Of a stretch of DNA of 64,000 nt, positions 35,483 through 47,960 are shown piece by piece; within the stretch, counting starts at the first letter, position 1; every line of letters starts with the position of its first letter. The stretch comes from Chionoecetes opilio. Lineage: Eukaryota; Arthropoda; Malacostraca; Decapoda; Majidae. The notes under the pieces were generated by a model, which was not told the DNA's origin, ran no database searches, and saw nothing but the letters and a program-made list of their open reading frames with translations. The stretch spans positions 555,899 to 619,898 of the forward strand of contig JACEEZ010013560.1 of assembly GCA_016584305.1 (NCBI GenBank), written 5' to 3'. Position numbers and translations under genes: made by a program.

Positions 35483-37034
35483 GGGAATTATGGGAAAAAA
35501 ATCCTGATGTACATAGAGCCTTCCAGCAAGGTAATTTCTCAGTGCAGAGGTCCAGCAATAATCCCTTTGGGCGGATACCTGTAGATCAGACAATTGAGGT
35601 TACGGTTAACAAGGACACTCAGACTCCTGGAGGCACGTCAGGGTTCAGCCTAAAAGCAGGAGCCATCAAAAGGTACTACATAACAGCAGAGTACCGCAGT
35701 GAATTTCTTGGACACCTAAGAAACATGGTGCATGGTAACCAATCAAAACTCAATCATGCTGATCTCCAGCAGCCAAGAATAAATAAAGATGAGGAAACAG
35801 TGTCGGCAGTCGTCAGCCTCATTCAAGCCTGGGCCAACCCATTCTCAGAGAAGCAAGACCTCATAAGCATTTCTACTGCTAAATCGGCACACAGAGACAT
35901 TGCCTCTGACCTGATTAAAGCATGTGCTATTGGAGAGAAGAGTTATGCCACTTTCCGCAATGAGAGACTGGAGAACGACCCACCACCAAAACTATTTCAC
36001 GATCCGATGAAAACTAACAAGCTGAAGACATTCACTAATATGTGTAAGAATAAAGTATTGAAAACAAGTGGGAAGGACATAATCTTGAAAGCTGACCGGT
36101 CTCTGTTTGGTCGCATCATAGTGATGGCACAAGGGCGCAATCTCAAGATGGAGGACATCCTCTCTCACCCCCTGGGACCACTACCCTGGGCTCTCTCTAC
36201 CCCAGACGAGATGCACGAGATGCGAGAAGCAGATGGGCGCCTACTTTTCCATGCTGTCCATGCTGCTAGACAGGGCTACCAGGCTGTTGTGATATGCGCA
36301 GAGGATACAGATGTCTTTATCATGTGTTTGGCATTCCATGACAAGATAGGGGCCCCGTTATTCCAGAAATGTGGAACTAGAACCAGAACTAGATTAGTTG
36401 ACATCGGGAAAGTCGCTGCCACTATCGGCATAGATGTCTGCAGAGCTCTTATTGGTATACATGCATACACTGGATGTGACACTACCAGTGCTTTCGCAGG
36501 TAAAGGGAAGGCAAGTGCTCTAAAATTCGTGACCAACAACAGGGAAATCAAAAAAACATTTACACATTTGGGGCCCAGGAATGGGCCCTCTCCTCAGAAC
36601 TGATGGAAAAAACTAGAGTTTTCACATGTCCCTCTATGTCCCCAAAGCAGCATTCAACTAAGGTCAATAATCTCAGGGTACCACTTGTTCTGTTTAAGAA
36701 AGGTGAGATAGAGAGTCATCAGCTTCCACCTGCAGGGACTGCTTAGTCAAACATGCACAAAGGGCAAATTTACCAGGCTGGAATATGGAGAAGATGTCTT
36801 AAAGCAAGACCCAGGTGAAACCAAGTCCCATTGGCAGAGGGTGGAAAATTGACATGGATGTAGCTGAGGAATTATGGTAGTGGATTGGATGGATGGTCGG
36901 CCAGCACCTGAGGCTATCTTGGCCCCTGGCTGCAAATGTTCAAGGATGTGTACACTGCCAAAGTGTGTCTGTCTGGCAAATGGCTTAAGTGCACTGATAT
37001 GTGCAAACTGTCAGACTGCGAGAATCGTTCATAG
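35464..37034 (+). pseudogene. FEN/XPG-nuclease transposon family, copy 3 (C-terminal part)
   Basis: The open frame 35464-36603 aligns with copy 2 from HPQLYAEFLKGNFVVQKS (here NPDVHRAFQQGNFSVQRS). Of the nuclease core it keeps E255 and D257 (EADGRL), D281 and D283 (AEDTDV) and D339 (TGCDTTSAF). The first two acidic positions are gone, because about 150 residues between HPLGPLPWALS and EADGR are deleted. The signal shifts frame near 36575 (FTCPSM, ESHQLPPAG) and again near 36860 and 36990. It ends in a Cys-rich tail (CKCSRMC, then KCTDMCKLSDC in the shifted frame) with a TAG at 37032. The N-terminal half is absent. The copy sits between 101-bp inverted repeats. Confidence 0.75.
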
Positions 37035-37470
37035 ATGATGAGGAGAGCACGGCGAAGACGACGATTTTTGATGGATTAATTTCATAAAGGTGTTTCAATG
37101 TTTTAGGTAATTAGCGTATTTATGTACATATATACATATAAAACATTATACATAGTACATACATATGTATATAATATATCCGATTGAATTGGTATATTTT
37201 TTAAAAGCGGATTCAAAATACATTTTATACTTGATCATCTTCCCGATTTACCACGTTTAGAAAATTGCCCTAGGCCAGGGGAAAAGTGGTTCTTCCCCTA
37301 GAGGAAAAGCCGATTTGGGGACAAATATCGAAGCTGGGGAACAAATAAGCATACCGTTGGAATCACCAGGAAAAGCTCTACATGATAGGCCCAAAAAACG
37401 AAATTTAAAAATTTCATAATTATTGGGTGTATTTTGGCGGCCATTTTGGGAAAAAAGGGAGATAACTCAT

Positions 37471-37572
37471 ATAAAGCTGCCACCCCCACAATGCTATCAC
37501 ATGTTTTCTAACTCTAGGCATTTATACCTTCTCAAAAAACACTCTTAGCATTCTCGCCCTAATTTGATACCG
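37471..37572. repeat. Inner long inverted repeat, right arm
   Basis: Reverse complement of 35381-35482 with about five differences. No convincing target duplication flanks the pair. Confidence 0.9.
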
Positions 37573-38118
37573 GTGAGCAAAATTTCGGACCGGGGCTGAC
37601 CGACTATTAGAGATAAATCTCGAAATACGTAATCCCAGCCACACTGATGTGACTGGACGCCATTACGCAGTAGGCTGCTGCAATACTGGTCTCTTTCAAA
37701 GAATGTTGATTGTGTTCGTGGGTGACAGAGAAAAGCGCGTATACTTACTGCAGTATGGCGCACAAGGCAATGAGTTGAGTTCAGTAACAGTGACCTTGAG
37801 AGTAGCGGTTGCCACTCTGTTGGAGGGTAGAGGATGGAGGTAGTGTTCGAGGGACTATGGCCTTGGCTACCTCTACACCTCCTCATCCCATTCTTTTAAC
37901 CAACGCACGGCTAAACTATTAATTTATTTATATGTTTGCTAGCGTAATATTATATTCACTTGTTATTTTTTTTCTTATGTATGTAAGTTTATTGATTTGG
38001 ACAAAATATTCGCATATTCGCAAACAACTACGCGTGGGAGTGCGAATGCGAATGCGAATGCGAATGCGAATATTGAAAAAACATGCGAATGCGAATGCGA
38101 ATATTCGGTCTATCACTA

Positions 38119-38126
38119 ATACACAC
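38119..38126. repeat. 8-bp target duplication (right) of hAT-like element
   Basis: ATACACAC, identical to 35016-35023. Confidence 0.85.
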
Positions 38127-39329
38127 ATAAATTAAATAAGTAATAAGGTGATAGGTATGCTTATATATTTAAATCGAGTTAGCATTACCTTTGATGGACA
38201 AACTAGGAAAGTTGTTGTCCAGTCCCTTGGTTGGGCCATATAAACTATTATATAAGAATTAGGGGCACCAACAACTCTACTTTAATACAAAAGTGCATAA
38301 ATTACAAAAATTTGCTGCTAGAGTAGCAATAGGTGGTATGAAAAAAATATATAACCATGTTTCTCCTGCAAAGTCAATTAAAGTGGTTCAAAGTGAAAGA
38401 AAAACAACTGGACATAAAATTACTGCCATGTATAAATCACTTCATGGATTATACCCTGACTGGCGAAAGCTTCCAGAGTCAATGGATCTAAAATGTGGAA
38501 CACCCTGCCGGGTAATGTCACCAGTGCTAACACACACTCTGCTTTTAAGTCTAGGCTTGTCATAATTTTAAGTGTGAAACGAACTCATAATGTATCAAGA
38601 TATATGTTTTAATGTAACTCTAGTCCTTCTTATTAATTGTTCTTATTTGCATGACGTCTTTCAATGTCTTTTTCTGTATGTTTCTGTTTGCATGACGTCT
38701 TTCAATGTCTTTTTCTGTATGTTTCTATTTGCATGACGTCTTTCAATGTCTTTTTCTGTATGTTTCTATTTGCATGACGTCTTTCAATGTCTTTTTCTGT
38801 ATGTTTCTATTTGCATGACGCTTTCAATGTCTTTTTCTGTATGTTTCTGTTTCTGTTGTAATGCCTTATTGCTACGTTTTAGATCATGTATCTGTATTCC
38901 TATGTCTTTTATAATTGTATTTTTATTGTACGTTTTACATGTATGTATGAATAAAGCATTGTCTTACACTTTTACTGCATCTTTTTATGGTGAATATTCT
39001 ACGTATTTGACGTTGGGTTTTTTAATGCCTGTTTTACATACTTATTATTTCCATGTGTAAATGTTTTAGTGTTTGGTTCCTCTTTTAATGACAAGATGTT
39101 TTGTTCATAAAACACTTAACACGTAATGTCTTAACACAGGTGCCACTATGTAAGCACATAATAGCCTGTAATTTTGCCCACTCCTTAAATATTACATAAC
39201 GACTTGTGTATATATCCATGTTTTGACTTACTTTCATTGTGATACTGTGTCATTGTTATACTAACATATTGTAACAAAAGCACTACCCAGTGGAAATAAA
39301 TTAATTTGAATTTAAATTTGAATTTGAAC
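38127..39329 (+). pseudogene. LINE-D, downstream part and 3' end
   Basis: The C-terminal coding signal resumes with GMLIYLNRV (38155), FDGQTRKVVVQSL and LQKFAARVAIGGMKK (38299), then MYKSLHGLYPDW, to a stop near 38565. The 3' region contains a 41-bp minisatellite and ends in repeated TTGAATTT units (39294-39329), a typical LINE tail. Together with 33046-34510 and 34991-35015 it makes one interrupted LINE. Confidence 0.78.
38649..38862. repeat. 41-bp minisatellite in the LINE-D 3' region
   Basis: About five units beginning GCATGACGTCTTTCAATGTC, with only one or two differences between units. Direct repeats without spacers, so not CRISPR-like. Confidence 0.9.
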
Positions 39330-39346
39330 ATGTCGAGTCACCTTGA

Positions 39347-39348
<2 letters not shown>

Positions 39349-39422
<74 letters not shown>
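39349..39422. repeat. (CT)n microsatellite
   Basis: Uninterrupted TC array just after the LINE-D tail. Confidence 0.95.
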
Positions 39423-39425
<3 letters not shown>

Positions 39426-39550
39426 TGTGCTTTATCTTTTCCGATGCTTTATTCTTCTTGACCTTGAACTTATCTCAAAAATACATCACATTCAACATCA
39501 TCATTTCAACCCTAAACAATAATCACATTCGAGATAGACATTACAATCAC

Positions 39551-39940
39551 GCTGAGGAGGCGGTAGCAGAGTGTTTAGCGTCTCCAAGTGGCGTGCCCGG
39601 TAACCCGAGTTCGATCCCCGATGAGGGCAATTATCCACTTACGATCTTTCTGCAATCGTGGAATGGCCTAAGAACACCCACATGCCGCCCATTAGCGCTA
39701 CCTTCGATTGCGAGTGCATCGGAGGACATAGGGCGACGATATGAGCCTCTAATCACAGGCGCCACTATAAAAATCATGCCTGCGCCACTATAAAAATCAC
39801 GCCTGCGCCACCACGGGAGAGGGCCAACCATCACAATCCTCGAGTGAACCTCCAGGGTCTACCATCCGGGCCCTGGAGGTCACTGCCTACAGGCACTGTA
39901 GGCACGAATAAAAAAGAATATATAAAAAATAAAAACATCA
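39551..39940 (+). mobile_element. SINE-2, copy 2
   Basis: tRNA-like head with GGCGGTAGCAGAGTGTTTAG (A-box region) and GAGTTCGATCCCC (B box). The body includes CGCCACTATAAAAATCA duplicated in tandem (39765-39815), and there is an A-rich tail from about 39905. Same family as 34511-34990. Confidence 0.78.
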
Positions 39941-39945
39941 CTCTA

Positions 39946-41039
39946 AGCTGATCTATCCCGTACATATATTCTCGCATCGCTTTTTTTTACTTTCATTTTC
40001 CATTTACATTCCAATCCTACAACAACCACGAATCACTCATAATTCCCGACGCCTCTGCTGCTTTCCTTCCAACACTACGTCAGCATCAAAGTGTGCACAT
40101 TATAAAATTTATGCAAAAGAAAAAAATGAGAGATGAGTGTAATGAGAGCGATATGAGAGATGATGCTTGCCCTCAGATGAACCTATTGAGAGTAATAATG
40201 AGCCCCACTCGACCAATAAGGCGAGCCTTATACAAGTCTGCCGGGGTTCTAAGCGGCAAGAGACCTGTCACAGCATAATTGGGTCCAGTTTGGTGCCTCG
40301 TTTTCTAGATTCGCTTCGGAAATTACTTCACTTTTCTCTATTTTCCAGGGTCTATATACTGCGGCCGCCCGGGGCTTCGTCGTATTGAAAATTGATAGAA
40401 ATAAGGCTTTACAATTTCCGCAAGGCTGGTGGAAAATATTAAGCATGAAGGTAATTTGTACTCGTGAATCATTAAATGCAGAACTAAGTTAATTTTCCAC
40501 CAATACCTTCTTTTGTCATAGGAAAGGACCTTCATTTTCCTTTCGGCGTGAGTGATTAATTTTTCCCAAGATATGACTTGCCACCACTTGAAGTCTCACA
40601 AAAGGATTCCATAATAGAAGGTTTGTAGTATCTCCAGGGAATATCAATCGCGTATACTGTCCTCTTTGTTTCATCCTCAAGAGGGCACCACAGGCAGTCA
40701 AAGCAGACGTTTCATTGCCAGTGATGATTGAGTTACCTCTTCCTGTGTTTATGTGAATCAATTTCTTGGCTCACGGTTCAGGGTCCGCCCCCACACGTTG
40801 CATTCCGTGGCACTCCTGCTAAATTTAGTTCAGCTCTAGGGGATAAAGGAAATGCTTTTGCTAGCGACTATGTGGTTACGTCAAAACCAAAACTGTTGCT
40901 AGGATTAAGTCTTGAAAGCTTTATGATTTTAGTCTACGAGAAACACTATAGGAATTCATAAAAGGGCAGCAGCAGTGGGGCCCAAAAGAAACAGAAGGGG
41001 CATAATAATTAGTAAAAGGGTGCAATATATAATGCTACT
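39946..41039. other. Unrecognised spacer
   Basis: No coding similarity. A short inverted pair GGTGGAAAAT/ATTTTCCACC lies at about 40428 and 40492. Otherwise nothing. Confidence 0.35.
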
Positions 41040-41210
41040 ACTATCAATACCATTATTATTACAATGACTACTACTACTACTTCTAATAGATATCATGATG
41101 ATGATAATGATTATTATTATTATAATAATAAAAAATCAGAGTAATAATAGTAACAATAATACTAGTAATAATAATGATAATAATAAAAATAATAAAAATA
41201 GGAAAAAAAC
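41040..41210. repeat. AAT/ATG-rich trinucleotide repeats
   Basis: Imperfect TAA/ATT/ATG repeats on the edge of the low-quality block. Confidence 0.8.
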
Positions 41211-44200
41211 CGTCCACATTTAAAGAGGGAAACGGTCCAAGTCCACGGGGGCAAAAAGTAAAACTTTTTAAAAATCCCCTCCCCTTTAAAAATACTTATT
41301 TAAACCTGCCCATAAACCCAAAAACCTAACCTTCACCATCCCCTTTTTTTTCTTTACTTTTTCAAAAAAAAAAAAAAGGGGCTAATTGAAATTTGTTTTT
41401 AAAAACCATAATGGTATTTATTTAATCAAAGATATTTCCAAAACCCCAAGAAATAAATCTGCTTTTCTTTGTTTCCCTGTATTGAATTATAATTCACTGT
41501 AATTATCAGAAAGGGAAATATGTGATTTCCCTTTTTTGGCTTGTTTAAAGTCTTGTTTAAAAGCACTTTTAAAACCCTTCTTTTAGGTCAACCCAAAATT
41601 CCCCGTTTAGCCCTTTCATTTTTTTGGTGACGGGGCCCCAAAACAGTCAAAAATTAAAGGGTAGCAAAAAATATCTCCCCTATTTTATTTTGTATTGAAA
41701 ATTTTTATGTTTTGGCTTGAGAGATTTTTGGTATGGTCTCCTCCCCTGGATTCGGGGCCCTCGGATACCTTCCCTCGATTTTATGTTTTTTAATTTTGTT
41801 TTGTTTTTTTTGGGGGGGACAAGGGGAAGTGACTACGGACCTTGGCAGAAACCCCCGGGACCCCCTTTGGGTTTAGTCCCAAGAGGGTCCTTTTTTTTTT
41901 TTTTTGTTCCTTTCATGTATGCCGATTGCAGCTAGCCAACCAAATTGTCATAAGGGGTTTTTCCCAATATAATTTTTAACTCTCCCCAAATTTTTCAATA
42001 CAAACTCTTTATCATTTTTGTTTCTCTTTTTTCTTTACTTGCAAAAAACCTTTCCTTGAAAACATCTTTTAATTTTTTTTTTTCCAAGGTAAAAAACCCT
42101 TTTCTGCCTTTGGGTAGGTTTTAAAATTTCCAAGTTTTAAAATTTTTTTGGGATTTACTAATGGAAGTATAAGTAAGCCCTACCGCAAATTTTTTGGGCA
42201 CCAAATTTGATAAAAAACTTATCAAGACTTGCCCGGGGACTTTATTTTATTGTGAGGGGCATATGCGGGAACTTTTGGGAAAATTTGTTTAATGAAAAGG
42301 GGTTTTACCTTCATACCATTTTTTTAGTTTATGGGAAAAATTTGGTTACAAATTTTTTTTTCACATGTCACTCCGGGAGAAGGAGTCTCCCTTGAACTGA
42401 AAAATTTCTACCAAGCAACTGCAGGCAATTTTGGGGGGCCTCACCCCCAATTTGTATAATAGTATCCGCTTAGTACCTTTGGGTTTTAACCATTCACCCC
42501 CCAAAAAATTAACCCCCAAACCCAAACATTACATCCTTTACCTTTCCCAAAGTAAAAAGTTTTTAGGCAAAACCTTTCTTGGTTTGAAGAGAGTTCAAAG
42601 GAGCGGCTGTGAAAACATTTGTGCTCACCTGACAACAGAAATTTGGGGTTTAAAACAAATTTAAGCTATCCGTCGGAAAATTATGCTTTTTGCAAGCCAA
42701 CATTATATGCACATAACATGATGGACTATTTTAAAAATTTTTCCTTTCAACAGGAGTGAAGTTTTTTCCCTTTTTAAGTAAAGTTCCCCAAGGGTTTTTT
42801 CCCAGTCTTTTTCTATCAAAAGTCCCTTTTGGGAAAATTTTGGGCCCAAAAGATGTCTGAAATCTTTTGATGGTCACCTTTGGGGCCCTCATGTTTTCAT
42901 CTAAACCACAGTTTTTTTGGGGAAAAGTTTGAAAAAAGGCCCTGTCCATTTATCAAGGGAACCCAAAAATTTTTTTTTTTACAAGCGTAGAGGGGTGAGT
43001 CGAGTACTGGGGGAATTTTGGAAGAAAGGGCCCCCCCAAAAAATAATCATTGAAAACCTCCAAATTTTTTCCCTTTGTTTTTTGGGGGGGGTTTTTCCCC
43101 TGCAATCTTTTGTTTGTCATGTACAACCAAAATCCCGGCCCATCATTGATTTTTTCAAAATTTTTAACAACTTGGGCCCCTTTAAAAATTCTTGTAACCC
43201 CTGAAGAACACTCCATGACAACCCTGAAAAATCCTTCCAAACCCGCCCTTTACTGGAAGTTAAACAAAAAATTGAAAGGGTTACTACCCCCAAATTTCAT
43301 GAATCAGCTGTACCTGTAGGAGGGGGCCTTTACCAAAAAAATTTTTTACCAGCTCTCCTACAATAATTTGGGGAACACATTTTAGCAAGAAGCTTTTACC
43401 ACAGCCAGCCCTACCGGGATATGTTTAAAGAAAAGGGGGATGTAGAGTCGGACAGTTTTCTTTTCTCCCCCCAACCAATTCCCCATTTTTTTAAAAAAAC
43501 TTTCGTTTGGGAATTTGTTTTAAAAGGATCAAAACCATCAAAAAACTGTCACCCCTGGCCCAATACGCGTTTTTTTTTTCTCCCCAATCCCAACCTTGGG
43601 AATCCTTTGGGATCAGAGTCAGTCTTTAAAAGGAATTTTGGGGGCATCATAAAGGGCCCCTTCACTTTCTTTTTTCCCTCGGGAAAAAACCGTCATCAGC
43701 ATATCAGGTTTTGCTAACCTCTGACCCCTGTTTTTAAAAACTGCCTGAACAATTTTCTTTTTATTAATCCAATATTTTGCACCCCATCCACTCATCTAAC
43801 TCTGTATTTTCTGGGTTTCCTCCTCTCAAAATGTAATCATAAAAGAGGATTATGTTCGGGTTTGCTGATGGCACATTCTTATGGGTATCGGGACTCTGCT
43901 TTAAACTCCTTTTGGGATAATTTTTTGGACACAAGGGGTTTTTTTAAAACAAACTTTTTTAAATTTCGGTTCACAAGACCCAAACTCCTTACCAACTTTA
44001 AAATCTAGAGAAAACCGGGCTTGTCCATGAGCACAAGAAACCTGCATTAGCCCTAATTTGGGGGGTTCCCCTTTTTGTAAAACAATGTACCAAAGTGGGT
44101 TTTGAAAGCGGGGAAAAACATTGTTTTTTTTCTGCCCTTCCTTTTTTTGGGTTTGAAATTACAAAATAAATTCTCTCGGGACAAATATTTTTTTGGAGGT

Positions 44201-47200
44201 TTTGTCCCATTTGAGCCTAAGAGGAAAACCCTGACAAAGTTTTTGAAAATTTGCTTGCTCTCTCGGGACCAGTATCCCTTTCCTCCCAAATTATCACCCG
44301 TCACCAATATTTTCCCGGGGACTATCAAAAACTTTTTTATTTACCTTTTTGCTTCCTTTCAAAGTTCGCATAAGGGGTTTTGTCTACTGTTTTTGGACAT
44401 AGGGCAATCCCTGAATAATCAAAAAAACCCTCATTTACCGAAATTTTCTTTTTGACCTATGTTGGCATTAAAAATTTTCGGGGGACCCTTCCCGAAGTGG
44501 TGTTTGCTTTCATTGTTTTTGAAGAGAGTTTTTTGCTTGTTTAAGAGAGAAGTCGGGCCCTGGGTTTTCGGGGTTTCTTTAAATGTTTTCAGCAGTATTT
44601 GAGAAGTTGATCATATAAAGAAATAGTTTTTTGATCGTTTGGCCATCCAAACTAATGCAATTCAATTATACCAAAAATTTGGGGGGGGTTTTGTTTCTTG
44701 CCCAATCCCCAATTTGTTTTTAACATGGGAACAACCCTTAAAAAACAGCAGAGTTTGGGTTAATCCGGGGGCCCTTTCTTTTCACAGAATCAAACCAACC
44801 ATTTTGATCCCCCAAAAAGGGCCCCATAGCCTTTGATACTCCAAAAGGATGTTTGAACCGACAAACAAAGTTTGTTTTTTGGGGGGTTCCGGGTTTAGAA
44901 AAAGGGGTGTTCAATCAGGAACCATTTTGTACCTTTTTAGGGTTTTTTGCCCAGAAACCCCAATTTTAAAAATTTGGGGTAACTTTTACACGTTTAAACC
45001 AACTTTTTAAATTGTTTAAAAAGACCCTTTTCTTTTTAATTTGGCCCCAACACCCCTTTAAAAATTTTTTTTCAAAATTACATTGTCAAAGGGCTACACA
45101 TTTTGCCCCCAAGGGTTTCAGGCCAGTTTTTTGAGGCCCAAGTTTGGGTGAATCCCCACTTATCCCCAGCAGATAGCGATTTGGGAATTTTACATTTTCT
45201 TTCTAGCTGCCAAGATTTCTTTTTCTTTTTCTTTTTCTACCAAACCTTAGGTTCATTTTTGGTCAGAAACTAGGGCAAAAAGCATTTAAGCCGAATCCAT
45301 ATTTTTAAACTTTTGGGGCCTTTTTAACAATATTACCATGGGGCAGTGGATCCCCCTCAAACTTTAAAAATCATTTCTCATTATGTAGTTTCCCCACCGA
45401 TTTTGGGTTTTTAAGACATTTTCCCCAATAGAAATTACCCTTTTTTGGGAAAAATTCATTCACAATGTAAAACTTTTTCCCGGGAAAAACCTTTTGCCCT
45501 AAAGAAAGAAAATCTGCCCCTTTCATCAATGAAATTTAAACCAGTTTCCCGGGCCCTTTCCAGGTAGGGTTAAACCCAAAAACTTTTCCCCCACATTTTT
45601 GTTAAAAAAACCCCTCTGAGCCAGGTAGAAAACCTATGAAAATTTTATACCAGTGAAAATTTTCGGGGGCTTAAAAGTCAAGAAAAGTTGAACTTTTTTT
45701 TCATCTTTTGAAATTTTTTCTGGGGATTCGTAAAAAAAGCAATACTTTTTGAGTATCCCTTTTAAAAAAGAATTGTTGACCCCCTTTTAGGGCCATAGAA
45801 AAAACAGACAAAATTTTTTTTTAAATTTGGCTTTGGTTTTTCCCCTTGGGTTTAAAAACTTTTCCCTCATTTTCTTTAAATTTAAAAGCCCCAATTGCCC
45901 CTTGCGTAAAGATTCCCTAGATTTGTTTCCCTTTCTTTGGAACATATTTGTTGAAAACAAAGGGAAATATTGGATCTTTTTGCAAACCCCCTGTCGTACC
46001 TATGAAAAGGGTTTAGCCCAGCCCCCATGAAGGTAGGTTGATTCCCCAAACCCTTGGCTTAGAAAAAAATCCCCTTTACCATCGGGGAAAGAATGGGGAA
46101 AAAACCCTTGGAGAAGAAACCTGGCATGAACTCATTTTGCGGCTCAGAGCTCGGGAAAAAGGGCCCAAAAGACTTTTTGTCAGAAGATTTTCATCGGAAC
46201 CCCCAAAACCTGAAGGGGAATAAAACGCCTTCTTGATATGTTCTTTTAAAAATTTAACCCTTGTTTCAAAGTTTTTCTCCAAGGGGGGAAAAGGGGGGCC
46301 TTTGGGAATTTTCACCATCATATCCCCCTTTTTGAGCGGGCAAAAAGCGGCACAAAAAATCATCCCCGTTTTCATAAAGGGGGAAAACAGGGTTTTGGTT
46401 TCAAAACCACCTCGAGAAAATTTTTCCCATCATCAATTATTTTCTAATTCCCCAAACATTGCCACCACTTTCGGGATCCCCATTTAGTACCTCATAAAAA
46501 ATTTAAATTTTTAATTTAATTAAAAAATTTTTGGGAAAACCCAAAACCATTTTAAGCATCAATGATTTTACTGCTTTTTTGGTTTTAAAAATGGTTTTTG
46601 TGATTGTCGTCAACCCCTTTCCCAATAACAATTATGGGGAGGGAAAGAAAAATGGCCCGGCAAAGGGAAATTAGTTTTTCAGTTAAGTGGTCAAAACCCT
46701 TTTTTTTCAAAAGCTATACAGTGTCCCGAAGCTCCATGAGACCCATTTTTTACGCTTGGAAAAAATGTATTATGGATTTATCAAAATATAGCGGAAAGTT
46801 CAACTTTCCCCCCTGGAATCAGGGGGTTAAACAAAAAGAAAACCTAGGTAATTTACTTTTTCTATACTTCAATGATTACAAAAATTTGCCCCCCCAAAAC
46901 CCGTCTTTGGACCTATTTTTTGATCAAACCAAAAATTCCTTGCAATGTCCACAAATGTCGTTCTTTTTTCCATTCACCTAATTTTGCATTTCATCTTTTT
47001 ACCCCTTTTTAAAAAAGAAAATTTTCCCTTTGGGAAAAGACCCTCATATACATATTGCTACCAAAACTTTGGTTTGTTTTAGACCTTAAATTTCTAAGGT
47101 GTTCCAAATTGCTAGCCATGTCTGTTTTTTCACAAAAAATTTCCCCTTTTTCAATTTAAATACTTCAGTTTTAGTCTGAATGCTCCCAAAAAGTACACCA

Positions 47201-47674
47201 ATTTCCACATACCTTTTCAATAGTTTTACACTGGATTAGAGAAGTTATGTCAAGGTTATTGGGAAACCCTGCAAATCTTTGTTTTCCAGGAGGGTTTAAA
47301 CTTTTATTCGAGGGCCTATTTAGAATTCAGTCGATTCTTACTTGAATTTTTTTTGTCAGTGTTCCATGGTTTTAAAAAAAAAATTCCAATTTGCTTTGTA
47401 GCTGGGCCCGAGTCCCGTTTCCTTCGTCCTGAGGACCCAAAAACCCGAAACCTGTTTTGGTAGCAATACAAAAAAGGGTCATTTTTACATGGGAAAGGGC
47501 CCTCATTGCCGGGTTTTTTAAGCTTTTTTTTCGTGTCCTACCCAAAATTTGACCTTTTCCTTTTGGGGGGGGGGAAAAAGGGGTTGGGTATTTGTACCAG
47601 AGGTTTCATTTTTCGATTCCAAACTTTTTTGTTTTAGGTTTTCCCATTAATGAGTATGAGTAGGGAAAAATTTA

Positions 47675-47960
47675 GTAGTGTCATTTGTCCCGTCCCCTCC
47701 GTGGGGGCAGTGGCTAGCGTGGGCCCGGCTTTTCGAAAACTGCCGGGGCCCCCGGTTTGATCCCCGGGGCCCGGGCCCAAACGGTGACCCGCCTACCCAC
47801 TGGTTTTTACTTCCTTTCGGGGTTTATAAATGGTACCTGGGGGAACCCGGGGAAGGTAACTGTGGTAACCCGGGAAATCACCCCTAGCCCCTGTGTCCCG
47901 GGAAAGGGGCCCCACCCACCACAGGGTCCAAGGGCTTAAAGCCACGGGGGATGAGCACCG
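47675..47960 (+). mobile_element. SINE-3 (tRNA-like), degraded by run expansion
   Basis: GGCAGTGGCTAGCGTG (A-box-like) and CCGGTTTGATCCCCGG (B box) at the expected distance, followed by a body with TGACCCGCCTACCCACTGG. Homopolymers are lengthened throughout. Confidence 0.6.

Larger units (their letters stand above)
35024..38118 (+). mobile_element. hAT-like TIR element, non-autonomous, with nested cargo
   Basis: 18-bp TIRs: TAGTGATGGACCGAATAT on the left, matched 17/18 by the reverse complement of 38101-38118. The TAGTG start fits the YARNG consensus of hAT elements, and the exact 8-bp duplication fits too. Just inside each end are several GCGAAT hexamers in direct orientation (35055-35115, 38040-38100), plausible subterminal transposase sites. 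No hAT transposase is present. Inside lies a pair of 101-bp inverted repeats with the nuclease-family copy 3. The insertion interrupts LINE-D coding sequence, which resumes directly after the target duplication. Confidence 0.82.

Noticed and set aside
38649..38862. CRISPR-like regularly spaced repeat
   Set aside because: Units are contiguous with no unique spacers, in eukaryotic LINE sequence.
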